From an uncultured Reyranella sp. (lineage in GTDB: Bacteria > Pseudomonadota > Alphaproteobacteria > Reyranellales > Reyranellaceae), in NCBI RefSeq assembly GCF_945957355.1, contig NZ_CAMFKM010000005.1:248001-312000 (forward strand): 64,000 nucleotides of DNA, given 5' to 3'. Positions 51,708 through 60,411 of this stretch are shown in pieces. How positions within the stretch are numbered: position 1 is the stretch's first letter; every line of letters starts with the position of its first letter. Both the position numbers and the translations under genes were made by a program. The notes beneath the pieces are model-generated. The model was given only the letters and a program-made list of their open reading frames with translations. It was not told the DNA's origin and ran no database searches.

Positions 51708-52151
51708 ATGATCGGACTGCCGTCCAGCCTGCTCTTCGCCTGCAGCGAGAATTCGGTCCGGTCGCCGATGGCCGAGGCGCTGGCCAAGCGGCTCTACGGC
51801 CACAGGGTCTATATCGATTCTGTGGGCGTGCGCGCCAGCGAGGTCGACGGGTTCGCGGTCGCCGCGCTGGACGAGATCGACATCGACGTCCACCGTCACC
51901 ATGCCAAGACTTTCGATGACGTCGATGCGGCGTCGTTCGAGCTGATCGTCACCCTGTCGCCGGAGGCGCATCACAGTGCGCTGGAGTTCACGCGGGGCAC
52001 GGCTGCCGAGGTCGAGTACTGGCCGATGCCCGATCCCAGCGCGGTGGAGGGATCGCGGGAGACGCGGCTCGATGCCTACCGTCACACCCGCGATCAGGTC
52101 CTGGCCAGACTGAAGGCGCGCTTCGGGATTCCGATCACGCCCTCGGTCTGA
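51708..52151 (+). CDS. Low-molecular-weight protein-tyrosine-phosphatase/arsenate reductase-like protein
   Basis: The 147-aa product has a P-loop near the N-terminus, LLFACSENSVRSPMAEALA, where CSENSVRS fits the C-x5-R-S signature. The catalytic Asp is in WPMPDPSAV. It could act as a tyrosine phosphatase or arsenate reductase; the extra cysteines of ArsC-type reductases are not seen, which favours a phosphatase. It is co-transcribed with UPF0262. Confidence 0.88.
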   Translation: MIGLPSSLLFACSENSVRSPMAEALAKRLYGHRVYIDSVGVRASEVDGFAVAALDEIDIDVHRHHAKTFDDVDAASFELIVTLSPEAHHSALEFTRGTAAEVEYWPMPDPSAVEGSRETRLDAYRHTRDQVLARLKARFGIPITPSV

Positions 52152-52161
52152 CCGTTTCGGC

Positions 52162-52476
52162 TCAGCGCTGGGTGACGTGCCCGGCCGGGTCGAGGGTGAT
52201 CAGATAGTAGGTGTCACCCTTGAGGGCCTGGCCCTCCCAGCTGCCGTCCTTGTTGCGCAGGAGCATGGTGACGCCGTTGTAGCCGGCATCGTGGATCTGC
52301 TGCCGCGCGATGGCGCCTTCGGCGGTCGGCGTCCAGTTGGGCGCGGTCGTCGGCGTGAAGATCCTGTTGGGCTCGGTACCGGGCTCGCGACCGGTGGGCA
52401 TGCCTTGCGCCTGGACTGCATTCGTCGCGAGGACCGCGGCGCCGACCAGGGAAAATGCAAGCAATGTCCGGTTCAT
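52162..52476 (-). CDS. Small exported protein, PepSY-like
   Basis: The 104-aa product has a signal peptide (cleavage near AVQAQG). The short mature domain contains AIARQQIHDAGYNGVTMLLRNKDGSWEGQAL, which resembles a single PepSY-type repeat, but this is a weak resemblance. It is a lone minus-strand gene convergent with the phosphatase gene. Function unknown. Confidence 0.65.
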   Translation of the reverse strand: MNRTLLAFSLVGAAVLATNAVQAQGMPTGREPGTEPNRIFTPTTAPNWTPTAEGAIARQQIHDAGYNGVTMLLRNKDGSWEGQALKGDTYYLITLDPAGHVTQR

Positions 52477-52626
52477 GATGTCTCTCCTCAGGTGCGAAGC
52501 GCTGCCACACTGGAGCGCCTTCGCCCGGGATCATTTCCGGACCGGATTGTGGGTCGATTGTGGCGGGAGCGCACTCGTGCCCGCAGGCAAGCCTCCCGCC
52601 GTGCACGAGCGCGTGTAAGGACAGTG

Positions 52627-53220
52627 TCAGCGCGCGCTGTCGGAACCCGCATACCAGGCCGCGCGATGCGAGCTGTGACGCGGCACCGGCAGATTGATGA
52701 GGTCCATGAACACCGACGCGCCGCCATCGGCACCGGCGAGGTCGCCCTCGAGCACGTCGACCTCGAAGGTGAGCTTGTCACCCTCGAGCTTCGGCGACTT
52801 CAGCGTGACGACGGCATCCACCACGCTGGCCTTCGCCTTGTTCAGCACTGAGACCGTGGCGTTGGGCGGATCCTTGGCGAAAGAGTTAGGCGCCTTCAGC
52901 GTCCACTCCTCGAGCACGTGAGCGAGCATCGCATGGCCGGCCGAACGAACCGGGCGGTCGGCGAACACGATGACGCTGGGCGCGATGCCGTCGAGGATCA
53001 GCTTGTTGTCCTGCAGCTTGGCGCCCCGTGCATTCAGCACGAACATCGAGGGGATGAGGCGCGGATGGCGCGCGGCGCCGACGACCTTGGGCAGGCCCTG
53101 CACCGACGAGGCGGCGGGCGCTGCCGGTTGGGTCTGCGCGGCGGCGCCGAAGGCGAGGCTGAGCGTGGCGGCGGCGGTCGCGAGGGCGACGGAGAGACGG
53201 AAGGATTGCATGATCATCAC
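52627..53220 (-). CDS. Exported protein of unknown function, paralogue of the 53229 gene
   Basis: The product is about 194-197 residues with a signal peptide (cleavage near FGAAAQTQ). The mature part shares long stretches with its upstream neighbour: FVLNARGAKLQDNKLILDG, SFAKDPPNATVSVLNKAK and LEGDKLTFEVDVLEGDL. The start is ambiguous among three nearby Met codons. It lies 8 bp after the neighbour in the same direction, consistent with tandem duplication. Family function unknown. Confidence 0.7.
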   Translation of the reverse strand: MMIMQSFRLSVALATAAATLSLAFGAAAQTQPAAPAASSVQGLPKVVGAARHPRLIPSMFVLNARGAKLQDNKLILDGIAPSVIVFADRPVRSAGHAMLAHVLEEWTLKAPNSFAKDPPNATVSVLNKAKASVVDAVVTLKSPKLEGDKLTFEVDVLEGDLAGADGGASVFMDLINLPVPRHSSHRAAWYAGSDSAR

Positions 53221-53228
53221 CGTGCGGC

Positions 53229-54014
53229 TCAGTAGCAGGGCAGGAGGGGCGGCTTGCCGCAGGTCGGCGCGTTGTAGCGCTGCTGATAGCGCGGATCGAT
53301 GTCGGGCGGCGGCGGCGCACCGGCGCCGCTGTTGTAGCCGCCGCCTCCGCCACCAGCATAGGGATACGGATTGACGGGTTCCGTCGGCGAGGGATTGGAC
53401 CAGCCGCTGAACGTGCTCGTGCCATTCGGATCGCCGATCGCCGGCGTCTCGCCACCGGTCGTCTGGCTCTGGCCGTAGTACTGCGCACCGTGCGAGCCGA
53501 TGCCGAACCAGATCGTGTCGATGAACACCGAGGCCGGACCGTCGGCGGCGCCGAGGCTACCCTCCAGCACATCGACGTCGAAAGTGAGCTTCTCGCCCTC
53601 GAGCTTGGCGGTCTTCAGGGTCACCACGAGGTCCGACACGTTGCTGCCATCCTTGCTGAAGACGGAGACCGTGGCGTTAGGCGGATCCTTGGCGAAGCTG
53701 CCGGTGCGCCAGATGTCCGCCATGTCCGGAGTCACCATGTGACCCACCGAGCGCTTCGGCCGGCTGGTGAACAGGGTTGCGGTGGGCAACACGCCGTCGA
53801 GGACCAGCTTCTGGCCGTCGAGCTTCGCCCCGCGGGCATTGATGACGATCAGGGCCGTCGAATACTGCCGCTTGGCCGGCTTGCCGATCGTCTTCTGGGC
53901 CGGATGGGTGATGGCGTTGGGCGCCGCCGCGGGAGCCGGCGGCGCCTGGGCGAATGCCAGCGCCGGCGCCAGGAGCAGGGCGGCCACAAGGCCCGACATG
54001 CACGTTGAGTTCAT
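53229..54014 (-). CDS. Exported protein with Gly/Pro-rich tail, paralogue of the 52627 gene
   Basis: The 261-aa product has a signal peptide (cleavage near LAFAQAP). It carries the same core as its neighbour (IVINARGAKLDGQKLVLDG, SFAKDPPNATVSVFSKDG, LEGEKLTFDVDVLEGSL). A long C-terminal extension rich in Gly, Pro, Ser and Tyr follows (PYPYAGGGGGGYNSGAG), ending in a short Cys-containing segment. The start at 54014 follows AAAAG and opens the signal peptide; the longer open frame upstream crosses infA and is spurious. Confidence 0.75.
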   Translation of the reverse strand: MNSTCMSGLVAALLLAPALAFAQAPPAPAAAPNAITHPAQKTIGKPAKRQYSTALIVINARGAKLDGQKLVLDGVLPTATLFTSRPKRSVGHMVTPDMADIWRTGSFAKDPPNATVSVFSKDGSNVSDLVVTLKTAKLEGEKLTFDVDVLEGSLGAADGPASVFIDTIWFGIGSHGAQYYGQSQTTGGETPAIGDPNGTSTFSGWSNPSPTEPVNPYPYAGGGGGGYNSGAGAPPPPDIDPRYQQRYNAPTCGKPPLLPCY

Positions 54015-54188
54015 CTTTTGCTGGTCCTTCTTTCCCGGGCGTCCGCAGCCGCGCCCTGTATAGGCGAGGCGGGCTCTCGTGAGAAGGCCGGCCAACCTCT
54101 GCCGTCGCCCGCGCTGCCATTGACTTAGCCCTTCCTGCGGCCCATTTTCCGGCCGCTTTCCCAGAATTTCACCCCAGCCGGAGGCCGG

Positions 54189-54407
54189 ATGGCCAAGGAA
54201 GACCTGATCGAATTTACGGGCGTCGTGGCCGAGTTGCTGCCCAACGCGATGTTCCGTGTGAAGCTCGACAACGACCACGTCATTCTCGCTCACACGTCGG
54301 GCAAGATGCGCAAGAACCGCATCCGCGTTCTGGCAGGCGACCGCGTCACCGTCGAGATGACGCCCTACGACCTGACCAAGGGCCGCATCACCTTCCGCTT
54401 CAAGTAG
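54189..54407 (+). CDS. infA: Translation initiation factor IF-1
   Basis: The 72-aa S1/OB-fold protein begins [20 protein letters not shown] and ends [11 protein letters not shown], which is standard IF-1. A GGAGG ribosome binding site overlaps the 5' leader. It is the first gene of the unit infA - maf - rng - yacG. Confidence 0.97.
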   Translation: MAKEDLIEFTGVVAELLPNAMFRVKLDNDHVILAHTSGKMRKNRIRVLAGDRVTVEMTPYDLTKGRITFRFK

Positions 54408-54410
54408 GCG

Positions 54411-54992
54411 TTGCGCGCCTCGCCGATCCCTCCACTCGTACTGGCCTCCGCGTCGCCGCGACGGCTCGACCTGCTGCGGCAGGTCGGACTCGAGCCCGCC
54501 GCGATCGACCCCGCTGACATCGACGAGACGCCCCAAGCGGGCGAGCTGCCACGCGCCTATGCGCTGCGCATGGCGCAGGCGAAGCTTGCGGTCGTGAGGG
54601 AGCGCCATGCCGGCGCGCTCGTGCTGGCGGCCGACAGCGTCGTGGTCTGCAGTCGCCGCATCCTGCCGAAGACGGAGGAAGAGGCCGAGGCCCGCGACTG
54701 CCTCGCGAGACTGTCGGGCCGCCGCCATCGCGTGCTGGGCGGCGTCGCCGTGGCCGGTCCCGACGGCCGCGTACGCGCGCGCCTCGTCGAGACCATCGTG
54801 CGCTTCAAGCGCCTCGAGGCGGCCGACATCGACGCCTACCTCGCGAGTGGCGAATGGCACGGCAAGGCCGGCGGCTACGCCATCCAGGGCCGCGCCGCCG
54901 CCTTCGTCGCCTTCCTGTCCGGCTCCTACAGCAACGTCGTCGGATTGCCGTTGTTCGAAACCATGGCGCTTCTCAAGGCCGCAGCCCCATGA
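54411..54992 (+). CDS. maf: Maf-family nucleotide pyrophosphatase
   Basis: The 193-aa protein has the Maf signature LVLASASPRRLDLLRQVGL at the start, the catalytic VLAADSVVV region and GGYAIQGRAAAFV near the end. Members hydrolyse non-canonical or modified nucleoside triphosphates. The likely start is TTG at 54411, 3 bp after infA. The stop overlaps the RNase gene as ATGA. Confidence 0.92.
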   Translation: MRASPIPPLVLASASPRRLDLLRQVGLEPAAIDPADIDETPQAGELPRAYALRMAQAKLAVVRERHAGALVLAADSVVVCSRRILPKTEEEAEARDCLARLSGRRHRVLGGVAVAGPDGRVRARLVETIVRFKRLEAADIDAYLASGEWHGKAGGYAIQGRAAAFVAFLSGSYSNVVGLPLFETMALLKAAAP

Positions 54993-56173
54993 GCCGCGTC
55001 GACCGGCTCGTCTGCCATGTCCTTCCCAAGGCATTCCTGATGGCGCTGGTGGCGGAGGGCCGCCTGATGGAACTTCAGGTAGTTCGCCGCGACAGGCCCA
55101 CGAGGGTCGAGAGCATCTTCCTCGGCCGCCTCGAGCGCGTGATGTCCGATCTCGATGCTGCCTTCGTCGACATAGGCATCGAACGCGCGGGCTTTCTGCG
55201 CGCCGAGGACCGCTCGGCCATCGACGGCTGGCCGCCGCTTGGCGCTCCCGTCCTCGTGCAGGTGCGCAACGACGGCGAGGGCGACAAGGGTCCGCGGCTT
55301 TCGATGAACGTCGCCATCAGTGGCCGCTACCTCGTCTACCATCCCAACGGCACCGGCGTGACCTTCTCCCGTCGCATCGAGGGCGAATCGGAACGCGACC
55401 GCCTGCGCGGTCACGTCGAGGGCCTGCTCGACGGCGGAATCGTGCTGCGCACGGCTGCCGCGGGTACCGCGGCCGAGCTTCTGCAGGCCGACGCCAGCCG
55501 CGTGCTCGAACGGTGGGAGAAGATCCGGCGACTGGCCCTCGACGTCGAGCCGCCGGCTGACCTGTCGGCGCGCATCCCGGGCGAGCGCGATCCGATCGCG
55601 CGGGCCTTGCGCGATCATGGTGCCGGCCTCGAAGAGGTGATCCTCGACGACCGCGCCATGGCGCGCGCATTGCAGGACAGGATGGACCGGCTCGGCGAAA
55701 GGATCCGCGTCCGCTGGCACAACGGGACGATGCCGGTCTTCGACATCGACGATGTCGCGGGCCAGATCGACACCGCGCTGGCGCCGCGCATCGCCTTGCA
55801 GAGCGGTGTCGAGGTGCTGTTCGAGCCCGGCGAGACGCTGTGCGCCGTGGATGTCGACAGTGCGGGGGCGGGCGGCCGCCAGGGCCGCGCGCCACGGCGG
55901 CCGGTCGACGTCAACCTGGAGGCGGCGCCGGCGATCGCCCAGCAACTCAGGCTGCGCAACATCGCAGGTGCGGTGGTGATCGACTTCGTCACGATGCGCA
56001 GCGCCTACGATCGCGACAAGGTCCAGGCGGTGCTGGCCGAGCATCTGGCGAGCGACCCCGTGCCGACCCAGATCTATGGCTTCACCCGGCTCGGCCTGTT
56101 CGAGTTGACCCGCGCGCGGCGCGGCCCGACCCTGGCGGCCCAGCTCGAAGCGCTGGAAAAGAGTGATGACTGA
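54989..56173 (+). CDS. rng: RNase E/G family ribonuclease
   Basis: The 394-aa protein has an S1-like N-terminal part (VESIFLGRLERVMSDLDAAFVDIG). The RNase H-like/DNase I-like core includes the catalytic-Asp region LCAVDVDS and VNLEAAPAIAQQLRLRNIAG with AVVIDFVTM. It is shorter than enterobacterial RNase G and lacks the CPxC zinc-link segment. The next gene encodes a separate zinc finger. It processes rRNA and mRNA in the cytoplasm. Confidence 0.9.
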   Translation: MSRVDRLVCHVLPKAFLMALVAEGRLMELQVVRRDRPTRVESIFLGRLERVMSDLDAAFVDIGIERAGFLRAEDRSAIDGWPPLGAPVLVQVRNDGEGDKGPRLSMNVAISGRYLVYHPNGTGVTFSRRIEGESERDRLRGHVEGLLDGGIVLRTAAAGTAAELLQADASRVLERWEKIRRLALDVEPPADLSARIPGERDPIARALRDHGAGLEEVILDDRAMARALQDRMDRLGERIRVRWHNGTMPVFDIDDVAGQIDTALAPRIALQSGVEVLFEPGETLCAVDVDSAGAGGRQGRAPRRPVDVNLEAAPAIAQQLRLRNIAGAVVIDFVTMRSAYDRDKVQAVLAEHLASDPVPTQIYGFTRLGLFELTRARRGPTLAAQLEALEKSDD

Positions 56174-56387
56174 CCGATCCCCGCCGCTGCGTGCCGTGCG
56201 CATCGAAGCGAAATGCCCGACCTGCGGAAGTCCAGCCGATCCAAAGTACAGGCCGTTCTGTCGCAAGCGCTGCGCCGACATCGATCTCGGTCGCTGGTTG
56301 AAGGAAGGCTACCGCATCGAAACCAACGAGGGGCCCGGCGAGGACGATCCTGCAGGTGGAGCGGGATCGTCTGGACAGCCGAGCTAG
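56166..56387 (+). CDS. yacG: DNA gyrase inhibitor/zinc-finger protein YacG
   Basis: The 73-aa protein has the YacG zinc site CPTCGSPADPKYRPFCRKRC followed by ADIDLGRWLKEGYRI. It overlaps the RNase gene in another frame; the ATG at 56166 is preferred to the GTG at 56163. YacG binds and inhibits DNA gyrase. It is last in the operon, just before tRNA-Phe. Confidence 0.92.
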   Translation: MTDRSPPLRAVRIEAKCPTCGSPADPKYRPFCRKRCADIDLGRWLKEGYRIETNEGPGEDDPAGGAGSSGQPS

Positions 56388-56422
56388 CGCGTCCTATAAG
56401 CCCCGCCTCCAACGGACGGCAT

Positions 56423-56498
56423 GCCCAGGTAGCTCAGTTGGTAGAGCATGCGACTGAAAATCGCAGTGTCGGTGGTTCGACTCCGCCCCTGGGCACCA
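56423..56498 (+). tRNA. tRNA-Phe (GAA)
   Basis: The 76-nt gene forms a full cloverleaf. The acceptor GCCCAGG pairs with CCTGGGC, the anticodon loop is CTGAAAA with anticodon GAA, the T-arm is GGTTCGACTCC, and CCA is encoded. Confidence 0.95.
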
Positions 56499-56966
56499 TT
56501 CCGTTTCTCAACCAGATCAGCAAGTTGAGCAGGGAAACCTGAGCCGCCCCCCAATGGGCGGTTTTCTTTTGGACGCCGTCTGATGGCGCGGTTTTCCGGC
56601 GGAAGCTCTCTCGCGTTGGATCGAGAGAGCAGTCGGGGCCTTGGCGTCTCGCCCGTCAATTCTTGATCCACGGCCTGTGTCGTTCCGGCGAAGGAGCGCG
56701 AGCACCCCGCGCTTCGAGGTCTCTGCGCTGAAGCCTGCACTGACGTTTCAAGAAAGAAACCGAATTGTCGTTCCCGCCGCAGATAATCGCAGCGATGACG
56801 AAATGATATTTTGGTGAAAAGAACAAGAATGCCGCCCTGTCCGACATCTAGAGTTAAATTGCTAGAATTCCGCGAAAGATGATGACTCTGTTCTGAGACT
56901 GATAGCAGGATGCTCTTGGGGGAGAGCGCTCTACGGGTACAGAGCAATCAGCGGGGGAGTAGCGTC
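56499..56966. other. 468-bp region after tRNA-Phe, no gene found
   Basis: It holds the terminator at 56544-56570 and a second hairpin with perfect 9-bp arms GCTCTCTCG/CGAGAGAGC at 56605-56630 without a T-run. The right half (56730-56900) is relatively AT-rich and probably contains the promoter of the gene at 56967. The minus-strand open frame covering it crosses the tRNA and is not credible. Confidence 0.5.
56544..56570 (+). terminator. Rho-independent terminator of tRNA-Phe
   Basis: CCGCCC at 56544-56549 pairs with GGGCGG at 56556-56561 and is followed by TTTTCTTTT. Confidence 0.85.
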
Positions 56967-57416
56967 ATGTGTGTGTTGGCCTGGAATGTCTCCACGGCGG
57001 AAAGCCTGGTCGTTATTCGCGGCATCGGCGTGTTCGACCTGTCTTTCGCCACGTCGTTTCGCCAGACCATGCGGGCAGAGGGTGCCGCCGGCTTTTGCAA
57101 GCTTTTCGACCTGAGCCGGGCGGACATCAAGCTCAGCGACCAGGACCTGCAGACCATGGTCGCCAGTACGCGCCTTGGCGGGATCATCAAGTCAGGACCG
57201 ATCGCAATCTATCTGGGGAAGACCCCGCCGCCTCTCCTGGTGGACATGGCGATCCTGATGAAGGAGCGGATCGGCCACCGCCGCCGGTTGCGCCTCTTCA
57301 CCGACGAGACCCTTGCACGGCAGTGGCTTGCCGAAGAAGGTCCGACCGTGAACCTACCCCACGGGATTTTTCACTTCCCGCCGAGGGACACGACCAGCGC
57401 CAGTCTCGGACGGTGA
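56967..57416 (+). CDS. Conserved-looking cytoplasmic protein of unknown function
   Basis: The 149-aa product has alternating beta and alpha segments (ESLVVIRGIGVFDLSFATSF, FCKLFDLSRADIKLSDQDLQ, KSGPIAIYLGKTP). This layout resembles the SpoIIAA/STAS-like fold of many short alphaproteobacterial proteins; that is a visual impression only. GGGGGAG at 56953 supports the ATG at 56967 rather than 56910. It stands alone between tRNA-Phe and the iron-uptake operon. Confidence 0.65.
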   Translation: MCVLAWNVSTAESLVVIRGIGVFDLSFATSFRQTMRAEGAAGFCKLFDLSRADIKLSDQDLQTMVASTRLGGIIKSGPIAIYLGKTPPPLLVDMAILMKERIGHRRRLRLFTDETLARQWLAEEGPTVNLPHGIFHFPPRDTTSASLGR

Positions 57417-57781
57417 GGCGTCCTCACTTTCGCGCCGAATGGGATTTCATGTCGGGCTCAGACTCCACGCCGGGATCATTCCTCAAGCGGCCGCCAGACG
57501 CGGCCGGATGAGATTCGGCCACCGGTCGATGGGAGTGGGGCCTCAGCGTCCGTTGCAAGCTCACGCTGTCCCGACCTCGAAGCGCTTGGACACGCTGCAG
57601 GAATTGACCCGCTTGGCCGGACATGCCGGCGCGAAAGACGGTCAAGGCACAGGGCACCAGAAGCGAACCAGCTGGTAGGTTGGCGGCGCAAAATAAATCG
57701 CTCGCCGACGCCGCCGGCAGGGAGAAATCGGGCCTTCTCGTTCGTCTTATGAATGAGAGGGAGTTGCAGCGTGGTTCCGTC
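57417..57781. other. 365-bp gap before the iron-uptake operon
   Basis: No convincing gene is seen. The region should contain the promoter of the DUF3649-tonB operon. A Fur-type operator was looked for by eye and no clear match was found. An in-frame extension of the next gene (ATG at 57749) is possible. Confidence 0.4.
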
Positions 57782-58072
57782 ATGACCGGTTTTTCCGTCC
57801 TTGTCCGCCTCGTCGCGGCCATCGGCGGCGGTTACGCCGTGGCTGCCGGTCTGGCCGCACTGGCGGCCGTCGGCTTGCCGGCCGGTGGATTGATGGCGCG
57901 CAGCGAGGCCGTGGTCCTGGCCTCGATGCTGGCTTTCCTCGTCTATCTGGCGCTGCTGATCTGGGCCTTCGCCGACCGGCGCCTGGCCCGTCTTTGCCTG
58001 GTCATGGTCGCTGCAGGGATCGCTTCGTGGGGCGGCGCCTGGGGTCTCCTGCGCCTGACAGCAGGGGGTTGA
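57782..58072 (+). CDS. DUF3649 family membrane protein
   Basis: The 96-aa product has three predicted membrane segments, starting VRLVAAIGGGYAVAAGLAAL and including EAVVLASMLAFLVYLALLIW. It fits DUF3649, a small membrane family found beside siderophore-receptor and TonB systems. It is the first gene of a six-gene unit ending in a fur-like gene, 2 bp before the DUF3325 gene. Confidence 0.8.
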   Translation: MTGFSVLVRLVAAIGGGYAVAAGLAALAAVGLPAGGLMARSEAVVLASMLAFLVYLALLIWAFADRRLARLCLVMVAAGIASWGGAWGLLRLTAGG

Positions 58073-58074
58073 AG

Positions 58075-58395
58075 ATGGCGCCCGCTCTCCTGATCGCGTT
58101 GGCGCTCGCCTGCTATTTCGGCTTTGCCCTGCTGGCGTTGAGCCAAGATCGCCATTGGGAGCGTGCCGGCGGGGGGCGTGACTGTCCGGCGCGGCTGGTG
58201 CTTCCGATGCGGATCGCGGGTTACGCCTTCCTGCTGGCCTCCTTCGCGCTCGCTGTGTGGCGCGACGGTGCAAGCTTCGGAACGCTCGTCTGGGCGACCA
58301 TGCTGAGCGTCGGCGCGATCGCCGTGACCTGCACTGTCACCTGGCGTGCCAACTGGCTGCGCCCCGTCGTTCGCACTCTTCAGGGTATCGCGTAA
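58075..58395 (+). CDS. DUF3325 family membrane protein
   Basis: The 106-aa membrane protein has three hydrophobic segments and the family-like stretch [17 protein letters not shown] followed by [20 protein letters not shown]3325 and DUF3649 proteins occur together in iron-uptake operons. The stop shares a base with the exbB start (TAATG). Confidence 0.8.
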   Translation: MAPALLIALALACYFGFALLALSQDRHWERAGGGRDCPARLVLPMRIAGYAFLLASFALAVWRDGASFGTLVWATMLSVGAIAVTCTVTWRANWLRPVVRTLQGIA

Positions 58396-59246
58396 TGCTG
58401 CTTCGTCGTCTGCTGGTCCTTCTTCTGCTGTTCCCTTCGCTGGCATTGGCGCAAGCACCAGGGATGACGGAGCCTGCGCCGCCGGCTGGCTCGGCGGCCC
58501 CTGCGGCACCGGCGTCGGCGCCCGATGCCGCTACGTCCACCAACGCCGCTCCGTCGGCCGTGACGCCTCCCGGCCAGCCGCCGGCTGCCGCTCCGGCACA
58601 GACGGTCCTGCCCAAGGACCTGTCGGTGTGGGGGATGTTCCGGGCAGCCGACTGGGTGGTGCAGGGGGTGATGGTCGGCCTGGTCGTGGCGTCGGTCCTG
58701 ACCTGGACGGTGTTCGTGGCCAAGACCTTCGAGCTGGCGATGGCGGTGCGGCGCCAGCGGCGCCTGCTGGCCGCGTTGGACTCCGCGCCCTCGCTCGACA
58801 AGGCCCCGTCGAGCGACCTCGTGGCGGCGGCACAGGCCGAGCATAGGCTGAGCGCCGACACGGTCGACGACCGCGACGGTTTGAAGGAACGCGTGGCGTC
58901 GCGGCTGGAGCGTCTCGAAGCGGCGACGGGTCGGCGCATGCTGAAGGGTACGGGCGTGCTGGCCACGATCGGCTCGACGGCGCCGTTCGTGGGGCTGTTC
59001 GGGACGGTGTGGGGGATCATGAACTCCTTCATCGGCATCTCGCGCTCACAGACGACGAACCTCGCGGTTGTGGCACCTGGCATCGCGGAAGCGCTGCTGG
59101 CGACCGCGCTGGGCCTGGCGGCGGCCATTCCGGCGGTGGTGATCTATAACCACTTCTCGCGGCGGGTGACGGCCTACCGGGCTCTGGTCGGCGACACGTC
59201 GGCGGCGGTGCTGCGACTGGTGTCGCGCGACCTGGGACGGAGGTAG
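58395..59246 (+). CDS. exbB: ExbB-type energy-transducing proton channel protein
   Basis: The 283-aa protein starts with a signal peptide and an Ala/Pro-rich periplasmic linker (residues about 20-75), a feature of the longer ExbB form. The MotA/TolQ/ExbB core follows with three membrane segments, including [20 protein letters not shown] and [20 protein letters not shown]. It powers TonB-dependent uptake through the proton motive force. Confidence 0.93.
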   Translation: MLLRRLLVLLLLFPSLALAQAPGMTEPAPPAGSAAPAAPASAPDAATSTNAAPSAVTPPGQPPAAAPAQTVLPKDLSVWGMFRAADWVVQGVMVGLVVASVLTWTVFVAKTFELAMAVRRQRRLLAALDSAPSLDKAPSSDLVAAAQAEHRLSADTVDDRDGLKERVASRLERLEAATGRRMLKGTGVLATIGSTAPFVGLFGTVWGIMNSFIGISRSQTTNLAVVAPGIAEALLATALGLAAAIPAVVIYNHFSRRVTAYRALVGDTSAAVLRLVSRDLGRR

Positions 59247-59250
59247 CGCG

Positions 59251-59664
59251 ATGTCGGTGAAGCTGGACCATGGCGACGATGAGCTGGCGGAGAACCACGA
59301 GATCAACGTCACGCCGTTCATCGACGTGATGCTGGTGTTGCTGATCATCTTCATGGTGGCGGCGCCGCTGGCGACGGTCGACGTGCCGGTCGACCTGCCG
59401 GTGTCGACGGCGGAGCGGCAGCCGAAGCCCGACACGCCGCTCTATCTCACCTTGAAGGAGGACCTGTCGTTCACGCTGAAGGACACGCCGGTGAGTCGCG
59501 AGGCCCTGGCGAAGGCGCTGGACGAGGCGACGGGCGCGAAGAAGGACGAGCGCATCTTTTTGCGGGCGGACAAAGCGGTACCCTATGGCGAGCTGATGCA
59601 GGCGATGAACGTGCTGCGGGCGGCGGGCTACCTGAAGGTGGCCCTGGTCGGGCTGGAGCAATGA
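59251..59664 (+). CDS. exbD: ExbD-type energy-transducing protein
   Basis: The 137-aa protein has one membrane segment with the essential Asp (INVTPFIDVMLVLLIIFMVA) and a periplasmic domain ending in ERIFLRADKAVPYGELMQAM. It pairs with ExbB encoded 4 bp upstream. The stop overlaps the tonB start. Confidence 0.94.
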   Translation: MSVKLDHGDDELAENHEINVTPFIDVMLVLLIIFMVAAPLATVDVPVDLPVSTAERQPKPDTPLYLTLKEDLSFTLKDTPVSREALAKALDEATGAKKDERIFLRADKAVPYGELMQAMNVLRAAGYLKVALVGLEQ

Positions 59665-60407
59665 GGGAAGTGGCCCGCTGGATCGGCGCGTTCGTCTTCG
59701 TGCTGGCGCTGCACGCGGGTGCGATCCGGATCGCGCTGGGCTGGGCCACCGCCGAGGTGCCGTATTCGCCGCCGCCGGCCGCGATCATGCTGGAACTGGC
59801 GCCGCTGCCGGCCGCGCCGGAGATCGTGCCCAACGAGGCACCACCGGGACCGGAGCTGAGCGAGGTGATCCCTGAGCCCGAGGAGCCGCCGCCGGTGGAA
59901 ATGCCGCCGCCGGTACTGGCGGAGGTGACCCTGCCCGATCCCGAGCCGCCGCCGCCGCTCGACCTCAAGCCGCCGCCGCCCAAGCCCAGGCCGATCGAGA
60001 AGAAGGTCGAGAAGAAGCCGCCGCAGCCCAAGGTCTCGGCGCCGCAGGCGGCGCCGGAGCAGGCGCGTACGGCCGCGGCACCGATGCCGGGCGCCTCGGC
60101 CGAGCCGCCGTCGGCGACCCTGCCGACGTGGAAGGGCCTGCTGCTGCGCCATCTCGAGCGCCACAAGCGCTACCCGTCCGAGGCGCAGCGGTCGCGGCAC
60201 GAGGGCGTGACCTATGTGCGATTCACGATGAGCCGAGACGGCCGCATCCTCGCGGCGCGCATCGAACGGCCCTCTGGACATGCCGCGCTCGATCAGGAAG
60301 GGCTCGAGCTGTTGCAGCGCGCCCAGCCGCTGCCGCCGCTGCCCCAGGACCAGCCCGGCGAGAACCTGGAGATCGTCGTCCCCATCCAGTTCTTCCTCAG
60401 GAGGTGA
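59661..60407 (+). CDS. tonB: TonB energy transducer
   Basis: The 248-aa protein has an N-terminal membrane anchor (residues about 8-26) and a long Pro/Glu/Lys-rich spacer (residues about 60-150). The C-terminal TonB domain has WKGLLLRHLERHKRYPSEAQ and GVTYVRFTMSRDGRILAARI. It spans the periplasm to energise outer-membrane receptors. No receptor gene is in this window. Confidence 0.93.
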   Translation: MREVARWIGAFVFVLALHAGAIRIALGWATAEVPYSPPPAAIMLELAPLPAAPEIVPNEAPPGPELSEVIPEPEEPPPVEMPPPVLAEVTLPDPEPPPPLDLKPPPPKPRPIEKKVEKKPPQPKVSAPQAAPEQARTAAAPMPGASAEPPSATLPTWKGLLLRHLERHKRYPSEAQRSRHEGVTYVRFTMSRDGRILAARIERPSGHAALDQEGLELLQRAQPLPPLPQDQPGENLEIVVPIQFFLRR

Positions 60408-60411
60408 AGGG

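Noticed and set aside
56384..56947. Minus-strand 187-codon open frame next to yacG
   Set aside because: It runs antisense through the complete tRNA-Phe gene and its terminator; such frames are a known artefact of annotation near tRNAs.
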